Below, in pieces: positions 11,493 to 23,033 of a stretch of 64,000 bases of DNA. The translations under genes and the position numbers were made by a program. Within the stretch, counting starts at the first letter, position 1, and each line of letters starts with the position of its first letter. This DNA comes from Fusarium oxysporum f. sp. lycopersici 4287 (Eukaryota; Ascomycota; Sordariomycetes; Hypocreales; Nectriaceae). A model generated the notes under the pieces. It saw nothing but the letters and a program-made list of their open reading frames with translations. It was not told the DNA's origin and did no database searches. The stretch is taken from the NCBI RefSeq assembly GCF_000149955.1, contig NC_030988.1, forward strand, positions 5,057,710-5,121,709, in the 5' to 3' direction.

Positions 11493-13055
11493 TTACTGGA
11501 TAAATTGATAGAACCGGAAAGGTTCCTCTACTTGAGAGAAGTGGAGGTGGGTTAGTCCTCTAGCCAGGCGAATAATCTCCTCTGTGGCTATTGAGATCCG
11601 TCGATGGCAGTCATCCGGCATGCACTGACCATGGTTGCTGTTTTTCTGTATAACACCTTTGCATAAGAGTACTTCCGCTACCTGACCTAGGATCTGAACA
11701 AAGGTCCCCAGCGGATGGAGTTTATCTCCTCGCGACTTTATCTGATCTTTTAAAGAGAGAATGTCTTTCAGCCAGCGCCAATGCTCAGATGAGTCGGAAT
11801 CATTGTCACCGTAGGCTTTGGAGATATTGTTGTGCCGGTTGCGGAGCAGACCACGACCACAGAGCGTTACTATTGCAAGACAGTCGTTGAATGGTGAATT
11901 GGCTTGGGAGGCTGGGTCTGTTATAGCCTGGGAGATGAAGTTGCCTGAGACCAGACAATTTCCCTGAAAGTCACTATCGGGGACCGGCAATTTGGTGCAG
12001 ATCTCATAAAAGAGAGAAGTGTCAGTCATAAGCCTCTTTCGTTAGTGCATGTCCAAGATAGCTTACCATATGCTCGCTCAAGGTCACAGGCCAGTCATTC
12101 CTCATGCCGAAGAGATGATCCAGTAAGTAGGCCATCCAGAATACTCTTCGCCTCTCTTCCGTTCTTGTCGAATCTTCCTTCGAGCTATGAACTTTATCTG
12201 GGCTGTCAATTTCATGATAACGTAAACCTTGGACGAGTCGAAACATTCGACCTGTACTGATCCAAGCCTGGCTATACGAAGAGCGCATTAACTCGCACAC
12301 TGTGAGAAGTGTCCACGATTGAGCATGCTCAACTTCGAAAGATTCAGAAGACTCTAGATCTTTCTTGACTTGTGTGTACAGTGGATCGATCAACTCACGA
12401 AACTGTGTAGATAGCAGGATGGCGATGATCCACATGATACGCTGTAGGCATGTCTGGACAATTGATTTGCTGGCCGATCTAGACCATGCGAGGTAAGATG
12501 CCTGATGAAGTATGGGGAATGATGGATGGACCCGATCAAAATAGAGTTGGTCCCTGAACATGTCAGTTACTTTCTGGTGGTGGGTTTGTAGAGTTATATA
12601 GTACAATTCTGCATGGATTACAGGATCAGTCAAGCCAAAGGCTTGAGGCAGCGGCGAGTCTAATGGCGCTCCTAGGTTGAGAGAGGCTGTATCTGGTAAC
12701 TGGCTTTCGAAAGTCGGCTGAGTGGGGTTAGTCGAAGCAGGAGATGTGTGATAGATACACATCTAGAATAGCTATCAACACTCACTAAATAATGAAGCTC
12801 GGTTTGCTGATGGGTCTGTAGTTCTTGAATTTGCTCGAGCTCGAATCGACTCTGTAGCATCTCTTCAAGCTGACCAAGGCGGCTACGCAGGGCATTGAGA
12901 TGCCCTCGCTTAGGACCTCGTTTCCCCCGTGGCGACGCTTCGCATAGAGTATCGGATCTCAGGCAGAATCCACATTGAGGCTGTTGCGCGTCGCAGCGGA
13001 GCTTACGGCGTTTGCACTCGTTGCATGAGGTTGTATTGCGTTGTCGGTTCGACAT
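11493..13055 (-). CDS. Zn2Cys6 fungal transcription factor, probably 3'-truncated
   Basis: Three exons: 13055-12786, 12717-12067 and 12002-11493, giving about 476 residues. Intron 1 (12718-12785, 68 nt) has a GTGAGT donor, CTAAC branch and CAG end; intron 2 (12003-12066, 64 nt) has GTAAGC, a CTGAC branch and a pyrimidine run. Both keep the frame. The N-terminus has the binuclear zinc cluster CNECKRRKLRCD followed by QCGFCLRSDTLCE, then a basic linker and a likely coiled coil (LNALRSRLGQLEEML). The middle is the fungal-specific regulator domain (FDRVHPSFPILHQASYL, RRRVFWMAYLLDHL, VTLSEHMICTKLPVPDSDFQ). The last exon stops beside a GTAAGT, leaving no C-terminal half, while relatives are often 600-800 residues; the 3' end seems lost or a further exon is too decayed to see. 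Target genes are unknown. Confidence 0.8.
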
Positions 13056-13506
13056 TATGAGACGCGCAAGCAGACGAATAATTACAAATGTTCGCTGACA
13101 CAATGTCAAGAGTAATTGATACAATAAAAGAAGAAACTAATTTTCCGAGATTACTTTCAGTTTTGGGTTTATATCGAACAGGATGACTGGATCCTTCCGA
13201 GCCTTAAGTCCGTGCTTATCCCCAAACTATTTTTCCGACCACTCTATAATCTCACCGTTTCAGTAAAGCGATAATCCGAAAGAGAAAACTATTAGTCCGA
13301 GATCCTTTCATTTGTCCACTAACCAGAATCAAATTATTGTTGGATCCACATAGATTTGATAGTAGCTATTGCTCCATGACTATAAGACATCTTCCAGTCT
13401 GTCGAGAAATCATGGCAATCGACAACAACAACACTTCTCAATTTAGATTCAACACTATACTTTTACACTTCTTACTCAGAATCATCCTTCTTAAAGATTT
13501 CTCAGA
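13056..13506. promoter_or_regulatory. Divergent promoter region
   Basis: About 450 bp separate the start of the minus-strand Zn2Cys6 gene from the plus-strand opsin-like gene, so both would be driven from here. No binding motif is clear enough to name. Confidence 0.4.
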
Positions 13507-14415
13507 ATGAACATTGTACCTCGAGGAAACGGTCTTCAACGTCAACCCACCAGATGGTGTAGTTAATGCTTTATCCGTCAATGGTTCCGACTGGCTCTGG
13601 GCTGTTACTGCCATCTTCTGTGTCTCCTTTGTAAGTCCTTAGTCTTATTCCCAGGGCGAGTTCTCAGCATTGACTAACTCTTGCCTTGCGATCAGCTCGT
13701 CCTTCTCTCCCTTTGCTTTGTCGCCCACGAAAGCAAACGCGTTTTCCACTATCTATTCACTGTCGTCCTTCTCGTCGGTTGCATCTGCTACTACGCTCAA
13801 GCTGCTGATCTTGGCTGGATTCCTGTCCATCTACACCGCAACGACGACACAAGCCACCAGCTATTCTATGCCAAGTATATCTACTGGACCGTCTCATTCC
13901 CCTCTCTTGCTCTCGCGTTGGGCCTTCTCGCAAACGTTTCTTGGACCACAATCGTCTGCAATATCGCCTGTGTTTGGATCTGGGTCCTCACCTACCTGGT
14001 CGCCGCTCTCACTCCTACCAGCTATAAATGGGGCTTCTTTGCGTTTGGAACCCTGGCTTATGTGATTCTTGCCATGAGTACCATCAACGAAAGTTACGAG
14101 GCGGCAGATAAGATGGACATCGGAAAGCACTACAGGCTCTTGTCAGTTTGGCTGAACATCCTCTGGCTTCTTTTCCCTATTGCTTTTGGTATAAGTAATG
14201 GAAGTCACACGATTGGCACCACGGGTGGATTAGTCTTCTTTGGTGTCTTGGATGTTTTGACGGTGCCGGTGTTGACATTTTCGTTCATTTTCTTGTCCCG
14301 TAGCTGGGATTGGGATGAGTTGAGCCTTGCTTTCAGCGAAACTCGCCACGAACCGACGGCTGTATCTCCCAAGAAAGGTACAACAGCTGCTCCTAGACTT
14401 GGGCCGCCTGTATAG
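13507..14415 (+). CDS. Opsin-related seven-helix membrane protein (Hsp30/Yro2-like), frame break in exon 1
   Basis: Exon 2 (13696-14415) encodes about 240 residues with seven hydrophobic helices together with the exon 1 end (DWLWAVTAIFCVSF). The intron 13631-13695 (65 nt) has GTAAGT, CTAAC and CAG. Exon 1 runs in frame back through ETVFNVNPPDGVVNALSVNG, but the ATG at 13507 is one base out of frame with it; a small indel near 13531 would restore a start of the type MNIVPRGN. The family is the fungal opsin-related group of plasma-membrane stress proteins. In helix G the retinal-binding Lys expected after LD is replaced (GVLDVLTVPVLTF), so the protein should not bind retinal as a Schiff base. 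The C-terminus is short and hydrophilic. Either a sequencing error or a recent frameshift explains the start. Confidence 0.75.
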
Positions 14416-14747
14416 ACACTCGGATAAATACCTCGCTATCGAGCTCAGTTATGGGTATTTACATTCATTGGTTTAGAATTAGTGGGCCAACATTCTGGCC
14501 TTGAGATTGGATTTCGAACAAATATTAAGGGAGACTGTCATTTGGTTTGGGCTTTGTCTATTATAAGGAGGAACTTCATTAGAACGAATATTGTGATTGA
14601 GCTTAAGAAAAACCTAAAAGTGAAGAAATAACCCCACCCATTCGAAAGTGAGAAAAACGCCAACAGGAGCGTAACGTAAAGTTATGAAAGACTCGATGAT
14701 TATGAAAACTCGCGAGAGAATATAGCCAATGACTAGAGAAGATACCA
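14416..14747. other. Convergent 3' intergenic
   Basis: Short AT-rich space between two convergent genes; nothing recognised. Confidence 0.4.
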
Positions 14748-15609
14748 CTATCTCAACAACAGCCAGGGTAAACCAATAAACAGTGCTTTCGAGGACGATA
14801 TCTCCTGGTCAGGAATAAGCGAAACCATTATGAAAGACACCGGTAACAACAGAGAATAAATACAAGGCAGTGCACAAGCTATAATCAAGCAACTGAGCTT
14901 CCATAGTATATCTTCCACGTAGGGAGTGAAAGCCCATCTCCATACTGTCAGGTCAACACCGCCATAGAGACCAGAAAGAACTGCAGCGAGAAGTGATATC
15001 CGAGGGGACCACCATGTCTGTAAATACATATATACTTTGTCGGCAAAGTTCATTTGGGAAGTGTTAGGAGTGTCGATATGGAAAATCGATCTGTCGTCCC
15101 AAAATGGTCTTTCCTGGTGGCTCAGCTCACTATCATCAAATTCCTTTAATCGTGTGAGGAATAGGTCTTGATTCTTATTTTCCATGGAGTAAGGCCTGCC
15201 CTCCTCTGGTGAGTATATATTCGGGTTCCTCCGATTGTGCAGCCAATATGTCTCGATCGTCAAACGGAAAGTTGCCAAGGATCGCGTTCCAGTGCCTCAG
15301 AAACTCATTTGTCAAAGGAAGAGCGTATTCACTTGGGTCAGAACAATTAATTGTATACCCCCACCAGCTCCTTCGAACGCCCACAGAGTGTAAGGCGAGC
15401 CCCGTGGGGAGTACATCACCGACTTTCATCTCGGTATGTATTTCAAGCGTAATCCATCTCATAGCTGTTCCGTTCATGTCTGTAAGTGGTGCTTGATAAA
15501 CCTGCTGCTTTCGTGCCAATAGAACCATTTTGTACGACATGTCGCTATAGAACTCTTTCTGGAGCTTTATACCCAGAACGCCTTCCCATTCGTCTCTTTT
15601 GATAATCAT
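14748..15609 (-). pseudogene. Unknown integral membrane protein with a frameshift
   Basis: Two minus-strand frames make one protein. From the ATG at 15609 the first frame runs through RDEWEGVLGIKLQKEF, EIHTEMKVGDVLPTGLA and WNAILGNFPFDDRDI; the second takes over near 15245 as YWLHNRRNPNIYSPEEG. The shift is one base, with no intron signals around it. The second part ends with hydrophobic segments (LLAAVLSGLYGGVDLTVW, LIIACALPCIYSLLLPVSF, ALFIGLPWLL), so two to three membrane spans. The layout, a soluble N-terminal part and C-terminal spans, matches a fungal hypothetical membrane family whose function I do not know. The gene is probably inactive. Confidence 0.6.
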
Positions 15610-15688
15610 CGCTTCCTGGATATTGAGTGGTTTCTGTGTTCATATAAGCTTATGGGACTAATAGAATAGACCAAATGAAAATGATATA

Positions 15689-17007
15689 ACGTACACGATA
15701 AGCGAGTGGATCAGACAGGCGAGTGGATCAAAAATCTCAACCTTCTTTAAATAAATCGCCATAAAAATACAATAAACCATCTGATCAATTGAAATCAATT
15801 ACTATACTCATCTCCAGAGGCCTCAATACCCTCCTAATAGGTTCTTACATTATACCCAGTCTTACCGCAAGTCCCACAGTGCCGAACCCTCGGTCGCGCT
15901 GAACTTCCTTGACCACCACTTCTCGATAATTCGGCTACTACCTGTATATCTACATCCATCTGATCAACTATATCCTGGCCTTCCTGTATAGTCATACTCC
16001 CTCTATTCTGCAGGCAGGTCCTTTTTACCCTGCGCCGCCGGCTAAGTATCTCATTTGCCTGTCGAAGGTCGTGGACTTCAGCTCTTAATAAAGCCATCTC
16101 ATATATTACTGCCTTTGTTCCTTTGGATATAGACTTAAGTGCTTCTAAAGTTGGCTCTGGGGAGCTACTTTGATGCCTTCTGAGTCGCCTTTCGAGGTAA
16201 TCAGATTGAAATTCAATCTCGCGGATTGACTTTGGAGTCTTTGAAGTCCAAGGTTGAGCCTGACTAGCCTGCTCCTTAGCCGGCGTTGGAGTCCGTAGCT
16301 GCACCTCAAGCTTTGAGACTACACTTCCTAGATCAAAAAGAATAAGCCTAGCTCCCTTAAAACCTCCTTTAATATCCTTCTCGGTTATAGTGGCCCGAAA
16401 AGCGGCGTAAAAGGCCGGGAGGAACTCGGTCTTAGAAATATGTGTTATAGACAATCTGGTCAGATGCTCTATTTCTCGACCATATGCCTGCTTAAGCAGC
16501 CCAAAGCACCCGACATGAAGAGGCTGAAGAAGATGAGAAGAATGCCTCAGGTAGTCATATCTCCGCTGAAAACGCGTCTTGTGGTCTGGTTGCCGCTTGA
16601 CGAAATTGGTAGCCCAGCGCTTGCCAAGAGGTGACGCATGGCGGTCAGTAAGCAGTCGATTAACCATTTCTTCAATACTAGGCAGTTGCGAAGGAAATCC
16701 TCGCAAATCTAGGCTGAGAATATGCTGAACTATGATCTGTTCCTCTAGATCAGATAGTTTCCGTAGATTCGGGATACATTGGCAACGAGCTTGCATGCCA
16801 CTATTCCGGCGATAGAGGGTTGAGAAGTTAACCTGATAGATCTTTGCAGCGCGTCGCAGGCTTAATTTAGGGTCTGCCTGATAGGCCTGAAGTGCAAGAA
16901 TGATTTGAGACTCTATTAGATTGTTAAATATTAGGTGGTTGAGAAATAATTGATGAGAAAGAAGAAGTGTATGAGGGATTTCAGATCCACTTGCTTGTCG
17001 TATACGT
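15689..17007 (-). mobile_element. Internally deleted pogo-like DDE transposon (copy 1), TA target site
   Basis: The ends are inverted: ACGTACACGATAAGCGAGTG at 15689 and the complement of ACGTATACGACAAGCAAGTG ending at 17007, each next to TA (15687-15688 and 17008-17009), the expected target duplication of Tc1/mariner-pogo elements. At the low-coordinate end the terminal motif is followed by a second partial copy (GGCGAGTGGATCA), also seen in copies at 33.5 and 62.5 kb. Length is 1319 bp against 1843 bp for the copy at 31.7 kb because the centre of the transposase is missing. Confidence 0.8.
15834..16940 (-). pseudogene. Transposase of copy 1, catalytic core deleted
   Basis: The frame can be followed from about 16940 (QIILALQAYQADPKLSLRRA, the Psq/CENP-B-type helix-turn-helix) through KLSDLEE and LGKRWATNFVKRQPDHKTR to RRYDYLR, where it jumps to HSSHLLQPLHVGCF. 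Compared with the copy at 31806-33461 about 180 residues are lost, including the first two catalytic Asp. The Asp of the third motif LQPLDVGCF has become His. The start codon position reads ATT TAA instead of ATG. The C-terminal zinc knuckle is damaged as well: CGTCGKTGYNVRTY keeps two Cys but His and the last Cys are both Tyr, each explained by a single transition. No activity is possible; if it moves at all it depends on a related transposase. Confidence 0.85.
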
Positions 17008-17108
17008 TAGTCCAAAAGGAAGAAGACCACTCTATTTATGTTTTAGCGGTTTGCCATGCACAAAATCGTTCTTCATTATTAATTATAGTCATATGTATGG
17101 TGGAGAGT

Positions 17109-18651
17109 CTAGTTGTCAGCAGTCGAGTTCCGTAGCTCAGGCAAGTTCCTCTTATACCACGGCCAAAGCGTATCCATCGACCAAACCCTCAGTTTCCGTA
17201 ACCCAGCAATGACCTGAAGCACACCAACAGTCGAATCTGTACTACCAAACTCCACACTCGGCAGTACCGTCTATCCACAAATATCAATACACAATCCTCA
17301 CATTCAAACAAACCATACACTTACCGTTATAGCTTGACTCCAGGTCGTGATAACAAGTGACCACGAGTGGCCTTGTACCACTATACCAGGAAGAAAACCA
17401 AGTTCATCGACGGCAGAAGGACCAGCGCGTGAGCGGAGGAACTCCCATTGGGCTGCGTGCCAGATGGCGAGCTGCTGTTCGCCTTTGGCTATGTCGCCAC
17501 CGTGACGCTTAGTTTCGATGGAGATGCCTAGGGGGTACTGTTGTAGCATCCTGTCAGATGTCCAGTTGAAGCATGGCGCTATGTCTGGTTGTATTTGCTG
17601 TGGTTCTTGTTGCGATGGTAGTGGTGCATCCCTAGTCAAGATGGTAGAGTCGCGTTTAGGATGGAATCGAAAGATATAGTCAACACGGCTTGCACTTTCA
17701 GCAAACCTGTGATATGGAAAGTCGATATTGGTCGTGGTACTGAGACATGGTCAGCATGTTGCTGAACTAATGGCAATGCGTAGCTTACCATGGCATGAAG
17801 TCCAAGATCTTATGTTCCGGGGCATCTCTCATATCAGAAACCAGCATCTCCAGCAACGGTGTATGCACCAGGCCATTCCAAGCTGCCTCGTCGCTTAGCA
17901 TGCTGGCGCAGTCACTGGACCGTTCAGCGATGCGAGAAGCCCTGCGGACCAACTCCTCTGCGCCAGCCCGTTTTACCAGTCTTTCACTTTCAGCGCTCAT
18001 TTCGTCATCATAGAACATGTAATCAAACAATGGTTCCATGAAACATTCCACTTCAGGAAGCTTCTCCAACTCTGTCTTGAACCTCTGCGGCATAATTCTA
18101 TTCTTCGCCGACACGCATCTCATCTCACCAATAAGTTGACGGAGGGCTTGAGGTAGCGTATGTGCGTTCGTAAAGCCAAGCGAGGCTCTGACCAGACGAC
18201 GTCCTTCGGGACCATACAAGGGAAAGTTTTTCGTTGGTGATTGAGACCGTTTCGATCGTTTGCTATCGTGCGAGCAAGTATCGCTCTGGCTTCTACTTTG
18301 GCTTCGAGCTTTAAAATCAGGTGCATTGCTTATTGGCCCTCTCCCACTTATTGTACTAGCTCGTGGTGTTTGGTCATTATCGATATTTGCGTCGTCCGCG
18401 GGCCGCTTTACTAAAGGCTTATTCGGTGTCCAGGGGAGCATGACGCCGGGCTCAGGCGACGGAGATGAGTGTCCTGCGCCCGATCTTGGAGGAGAAATTG
18501 GACGATGTCGTTTGCTCGATTCGCCGTGCTTGGATGATCGTCGGCGCTTGAGATGGCGTTCGCAGGAGTCTGGAGAGGGAAACGCAGCGGTATCGAATGG
18601 TAGGGCATCGAGCCAGAAGACGACTTGGCTTTGGGATATATCAAAGGCCAT
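17109..18651 (-). CDS. PD-(D/E)XK nuclease-like domain protein
   Basis: Three exons: 18651-17789, 17739-17325 and 17270-17109, in total 479 residues. Introns are 49 nt (17740-17788) and 54 nt (17271-17324), both GTAAG/AG and frame-keeping. The start is the ATG at 18651, giving MAFDISQSQVVFWLDALPFD, the usual N-terminal form in this large fungal family. A low-complexity Ser/Arg/Pro region with SR-type repeats spans residues about 25-165. The C-terminal half carries the family core: LEKLPEVECFMEPLFDYMF, IDFPYHRFAESASRVDYIF, YPLGISIETKRHGGD (the E-x-K of the PD-(D/E)XK fold), GEQQLAIWHAAQWEFL, and the closing helix VLQVIAGLRKLRVW. Catalysis has not, as far as I know, been shown for this family. 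The reading frame is intact through all exons, so the gene may be expressed. Confidence 0.8.
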
Positions 18652-19220
18652 GGACCTTGTTAGGCGCGAACTGCGAGTTTGTGTATCTGATGAATGATGG
18701 TTTCTTTGATGATGTTGAAGATGATGTTGATGGTCCCGTATTTGCGACCGTAGGCCCAACTAGGCTAGTTGATAGGTTGGCGGGGTGAGCTGTTGGGTTT
18801 ACTACTTGGCTTGCTGCTGGGTTTGTCGGAAAAACAGTTATTACGGATAATTTTCGTCCGCCAAGATAGCCAATGAGCTTCCAGTCAATAGTTTGTCTGC
18901 AGAAAGAGAAGTGCACGGGCCACAAAAACTGGTAATGGATGTCATTACCAGTGGTACCCGTTGGCTCGAGCCGGGGGGGAAGGTGCACGGGCCGCAAAAG
19001 TTGGTATTGGAGTGGTAATTGGTACAGTAGGGTTACATCAGTCAGGATTAATATTCTTGCAGTTTCCGTCTTATCTTAGCTTATCTAGTCTCATCCATGG
19101 AAATGGGTTTTGCCAAGTGGAGACCGTACGTTTTATTCGTAGTTTTATTGGTTGTTTGTTTTATTCCTGATTTGATTGGCTGCATCTCCCCAAGCACAAG
19201 CGAAAACCGAGAACCTTAGC
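18652..19220. other. Upstream region of the PD-(D/E)XK gene with a short direct repeat
   Basis: No gene seen. GTGCACGGGCC(A/G)CAAAA with a following GGTAAT/GGTATTGG occurs at 18911-18938 and 18983-19010, a 72-bp-spaced direct repeat upstream of the gene. Confidence 0.5.
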
Positions 19221-19407
19221 TGTCGCACTGGATGTGCTTAAAATGGATTGAAGGTCGGGTCATTCAGAATGAGCAGCAGTAGTGAGTTGATTGATTGTTC
19301 TTCTGTGTGGGGTATTCCATCCCACAGGTTTTACTTTAAATCACCCAGCTTGATTACTAAGGGCTGTTGTTCCTGAGGATCATTGAGACCATGCCCGGCC
19401 TGCGACA
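19221..19407 (-). repeat. copia 3' LTR
   Basis: 187 bp, starts TGTCGCACTG and ends GCCTGCGACA. It shares TTGATTGATTGTTCTTC and GGTATTCCATCCC with the 5' LTR at 24512-25118. The polypurine tract GGAGGGG abuts its inner end in element orientation. Confidence 0.85.
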
Positions 19408-22400
19408 CACCCCTCCAGATTTCAGTCTGTATCAGATGAGATCTGCATATCATCCTGATCGATATCCTCCTCTGAAACGTGTTCTAGATCAATCCGCAGT
19501 GAGATATCAACCAGACCCAATTGTTTCACAAAGTGAGAATGCTTTTCTGCTGAAAGAGGTTTTGTGAAGCCATCTGCAGGCATGTCTGTTGTTGGAACCC
19601 ATTGAACTGTAATTTTGCCGTCTCGATGGATCTGTCTTAGCCAAAAATTGTGGATATCGACGTGTCTTAACTTTGATGTTAGTTGTGGTCTCTCTTTCTG
19701 GACCAGTCCCACTGTTTGTTGATTGTCACAGAGAATGCGTGGTTGGTGTTCTGGATCGAATTGTATCTGACCGAACAGTCGGTATAGAACTATTGTCTCC
19801 CTCGCTGTATGAGACAGCGATAACAGTTCCGCTTCAGTCGTTGACGTGGTTACAGTCTTCTGTTTTGAAGACTGCCACATGATTGCCCCGCTAAACAACT
19901 TCATGAGATAGCCCTGGGTGGATCTTCGAGTCTCTGGATCATCCGCGAACGATGCGTCGCTTGACTGCTGTAGTACTTCATCATCGCCTGTCTCTACTGC
20001 TGTGGCCTTACTCACAGAGCCTGAAAACTCGATGGCATAGTACCGTGTGGTCTGGAGATATGAGAGAACTCTGTTCGCATACCGCAGGTGCTCTGGTGAA
20101 GGGTTCATAGCAAATTGGCTTAACTGGCTAGCTGCATAGGAGGCGTCTGGTCTTGTTACTACTGCCGCGTACAGAACTGATCCTACCTTTTCTTGCATCT
20201 CTGTTATCTGTCGAATAGTGGCCTGTCCTTCGAAAGGTTGGGGGCGGTAGGATGAAGTGAGAGGCGTTGCCGTTCTCATTGACTGATCAATCCCGAACTT
20301 GACACCAAGTTTGTTGATATATCCATCTTGGCAGATCCAAAGCTTCTTGGCATTGACGTCTCGGAGGATTCTGATGTTGAGGAAGGAGATTGCTTCGCCC
20401 AAATCTTTGATCTCGTATTTGCTGTGTACTGCTGCTTTGAAATTGTTGACTTGTTGAAGGTATTCAGGTTGCGCGATGATGAGAAGATCATGCAGACCGT
20501 AGAGCGCTTTGAGCAGTCTCCAGACCTTTCCTGATTGACCATATCCCGGTGGGCATGTGGTGTAGATCTCCTCGTCCATTTCAGCGTTAACGAAGGCGTT
20601 CTTGAAGTCAACTTGGTGACATATCAGCCCAAACGCACAGACGAGAGCCATCAGAATCCGGAAGCTTCGATAAGCACCGGTTGCTGCGTAGATGTCTTCA
20701 CCAGAGTGGTGTTGGAGATCACCTCTGACACAGATGCGAGCTTTGTGACGAATGAGCTAACCTGCATCGTCCAGTTTGTAGGTAAAGACCCATTTGAGTG
20801 GTAGAACTTGTTTGCCTTCAGGGTAATCAACTAGCTCGAATATCCCTTTCTCCTTGAGTGACTTGATCTCGGCGTCTGAGGCTCGTTTGAAGCCTTGTCT
20901 CTCAGGATGCCATTTCAATTGATGCCAAAAGTCAGGAGGTGGAGGCAAGTCCTTTCGTTGGGTTCGTATTGAACGTGCTGATGCGAAAGCGTGGGCGAGT
21001 TGCTGTCCCAGCTTAGCGCGTTCCAATCGTAGAGCATGAGCGTGTCTTCGCGCTTGCTTATGGATTTGGTGCCGAGTAAGGCGTGGTTTGAATGTTTCGA
21101 TTGCATCTTGTCCTTTCTGTGACAATTTGATAATCCTTCCAGAAGTTGTTCTGAGATTCTGGAGCACTGAAGCGTCTGTTATCTTTTTCTTTCTGGGTGA
21201 TCCTAGTTGTATTGTTGTCTGAGGACGCGGTGATGCTTGATAGAGAATTACTGGACTTGTAGGCCGCGGTAATGCTAGCGGTTTATCCACGGGTGGTTCA
21301 ACCTGTATCTCCCCTACTGTTGCTCGTTCAGGTGAGATTTGTGGTGTAAGAAGCAATCCTGGTAGAGATAGTTCTGCTTCCGGTTGCATTGAAACAGGAA
21401 CTGACGTTGCTGTACTTTCCATGATGGATAATGGCTCGATGTCCTCTTCGTCGAGATCAACTTCATTGATCGTGATTGTGAGAGTTTGTCCTGATTCGGG
21501 AAGGGTTGTAGCAAGCTGCGGACTGTATATAACTTTCTCATCAACTTGAACATCTCGAGATACAATTATACGATCAAGATGTGGAACCCAAACTTTATAG
21601 ATATTGGTTGCGTCCAATCCGACAAGCCATCCCATAAGTGCATTTTCTTGTAATTTCGCTCTAGCTGGACGGACCTTCTTGTTCTTGATTAAGACGTAGG
21701 CAAGAGAACCAATGATTTTGAGATTAGAGAGGTTGGGCTTTCGGCCATGAACCATTTCAAATGGAGTTTGCCATTGCTTTCGTTGAACTGGGATGCGATT
21801 GAGGAGGCGAGTAGCATGAGCAACGATGTAGGGCCAGAGCTTCTGAGGTAGATTTCCATGTATTCGAAGCTTGCGAGCGATAGCTATAATCACCCCCCGG
21901 CCCCCCCCCCCCCCCCAAGAACGTTCGGCAAGACCGTTCTGATCTGGCGTATCTGGTGGAGATGAGTTGAATGTAATTCCCTTTATTGTAATGAAATGCT
22001 TCCATCTCTTTCCAAGACCCTTCTCGCCATCTGATTGGATGTATGGCGTAGTAAAACCCCAGTTGTCATTTGTTATAGTCAGAAACTCCTGTGTTATAGA
22101 AAGAAATTCATCTTGGTTCTTGTTTGGGAGGTTAAAGGTGATATGGTAAGCTGAGTAGTCGCAATAGAAGTGAGCGGCCCAGGAGTCAGCGTTGAATGCT
22201 TCCTCCATGTCGATAAGATCAAGGTGTATCTTCTCGAAGGGATAAGTTCCTCTCCACGTTGGTATGCGGGAGATTTGTTGATGCGCTTGTCCGAGTTGGC
22301 ATTCAGGACAGAGTTCTGAATTCCGTTCAAAGTTGCGAGTCCCGAGTGCAACTCCCTCGACTGCTTGAGACATGTATTCAAGAGCCTCCATTCGAATATG

Positions 22401-23033
22401 GCCTAGCCTTGCATGCCAGGTATCCATAGAAGCTGTCGTAACTTGAGGCGTTCTCGATTTAGTAGCCATTGCAAAGGACTGCGCTGCCTCTTTATGAGAT
22501 TCAGCCTTGAATATAATGTCCTTGATGTGCGATTCAGCAACTCGAAGAGCACCATGTTTAGTTACTTTAAAGGCATTTGATCCATCCGAATATTCCATCC
22601 AACAAGTCCTTGTATTGAAATAAAGTCCTTTTTGTTCGAGAGAGTGCGTATTGATGAGATTCCAATGGAATCCAGGAACGTAAGCAACGTTCTCGAGTTG
22701 AATTAGACCTGCGCCTGTTGGAGTGTCGACATGGACCGTGACATTTCCTATGCCTGTGAGGTGCGTGCCTGAGTTGCCAAACTCTATGGTTTCATCATCG
22801 AGTGGTGTGTAATTAGTGAAGCGAGACAGGTCATTGCAGACATGTGTATCCGCACAATTGTCAAGTCGGAAACAATCACCGTACTCGTCTTTTGCGGTTG
22901 TGCCAAACGCAAACCTTGACGTAACAAATGCGGCTCTTGATTTGGATAGAAATTTATCTGTGCTTGAAGTCTCGTCCTCTGCTAGATGCTTGGGTTGATT
23001 CTTTGTAGTATCTGACGGCCAGAACTTAGGCAA
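19408..23033 (-). pseudogene. pol: copia pol (protease, integrase, RT, RNase H), inactivated
   Basis: Protease is marked by LDNCADTHVCND. Integrase has the HHCC finger (WHARLGH, CPECQLGQ) and the core HLDLIDME, YIQSDGEKG and TPDQNGLAERSW. A run of 16 C (21901-21916) then inserts Gly codons before VIIAIARKLR. RT begins with ELVDYPEGKQVLPLKWVF, is cut by TAG at 20757-20759, resumes in the same frame (RHKARICVRGDL, VDFKNAFVNAEMDEEIY) and then runs KALYGL directly into DLLIIAQPEYL. The segment up to the first Asp of the YVDD active site is gone. RNase H at the end is well preserved (DASFADDPETRRSTQGY, STTEAELLSLSHTARE, ILCDNQQTV, PADGFTKPL). Frame ends at 19422. Pol overlaps gag out of frame near 23.0 kb. 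Confidence 0.9.
21893..21916. repeat. Poly-C tract inside copia integrase
   Basis: C6-GG-C16. On the coding strand it adds a Gly-rich insert between NGLAERSW and GVIIAIARK. The frame is kept. Expansion by slippage or an assembly error are both possible. Confidence 0.75.

Noticed and set aside
18260..18697. 145-codon plus-strand frame
   Set aside because: Antisense shadow of exon 1 of the PD-(D/E)XK-like gene.
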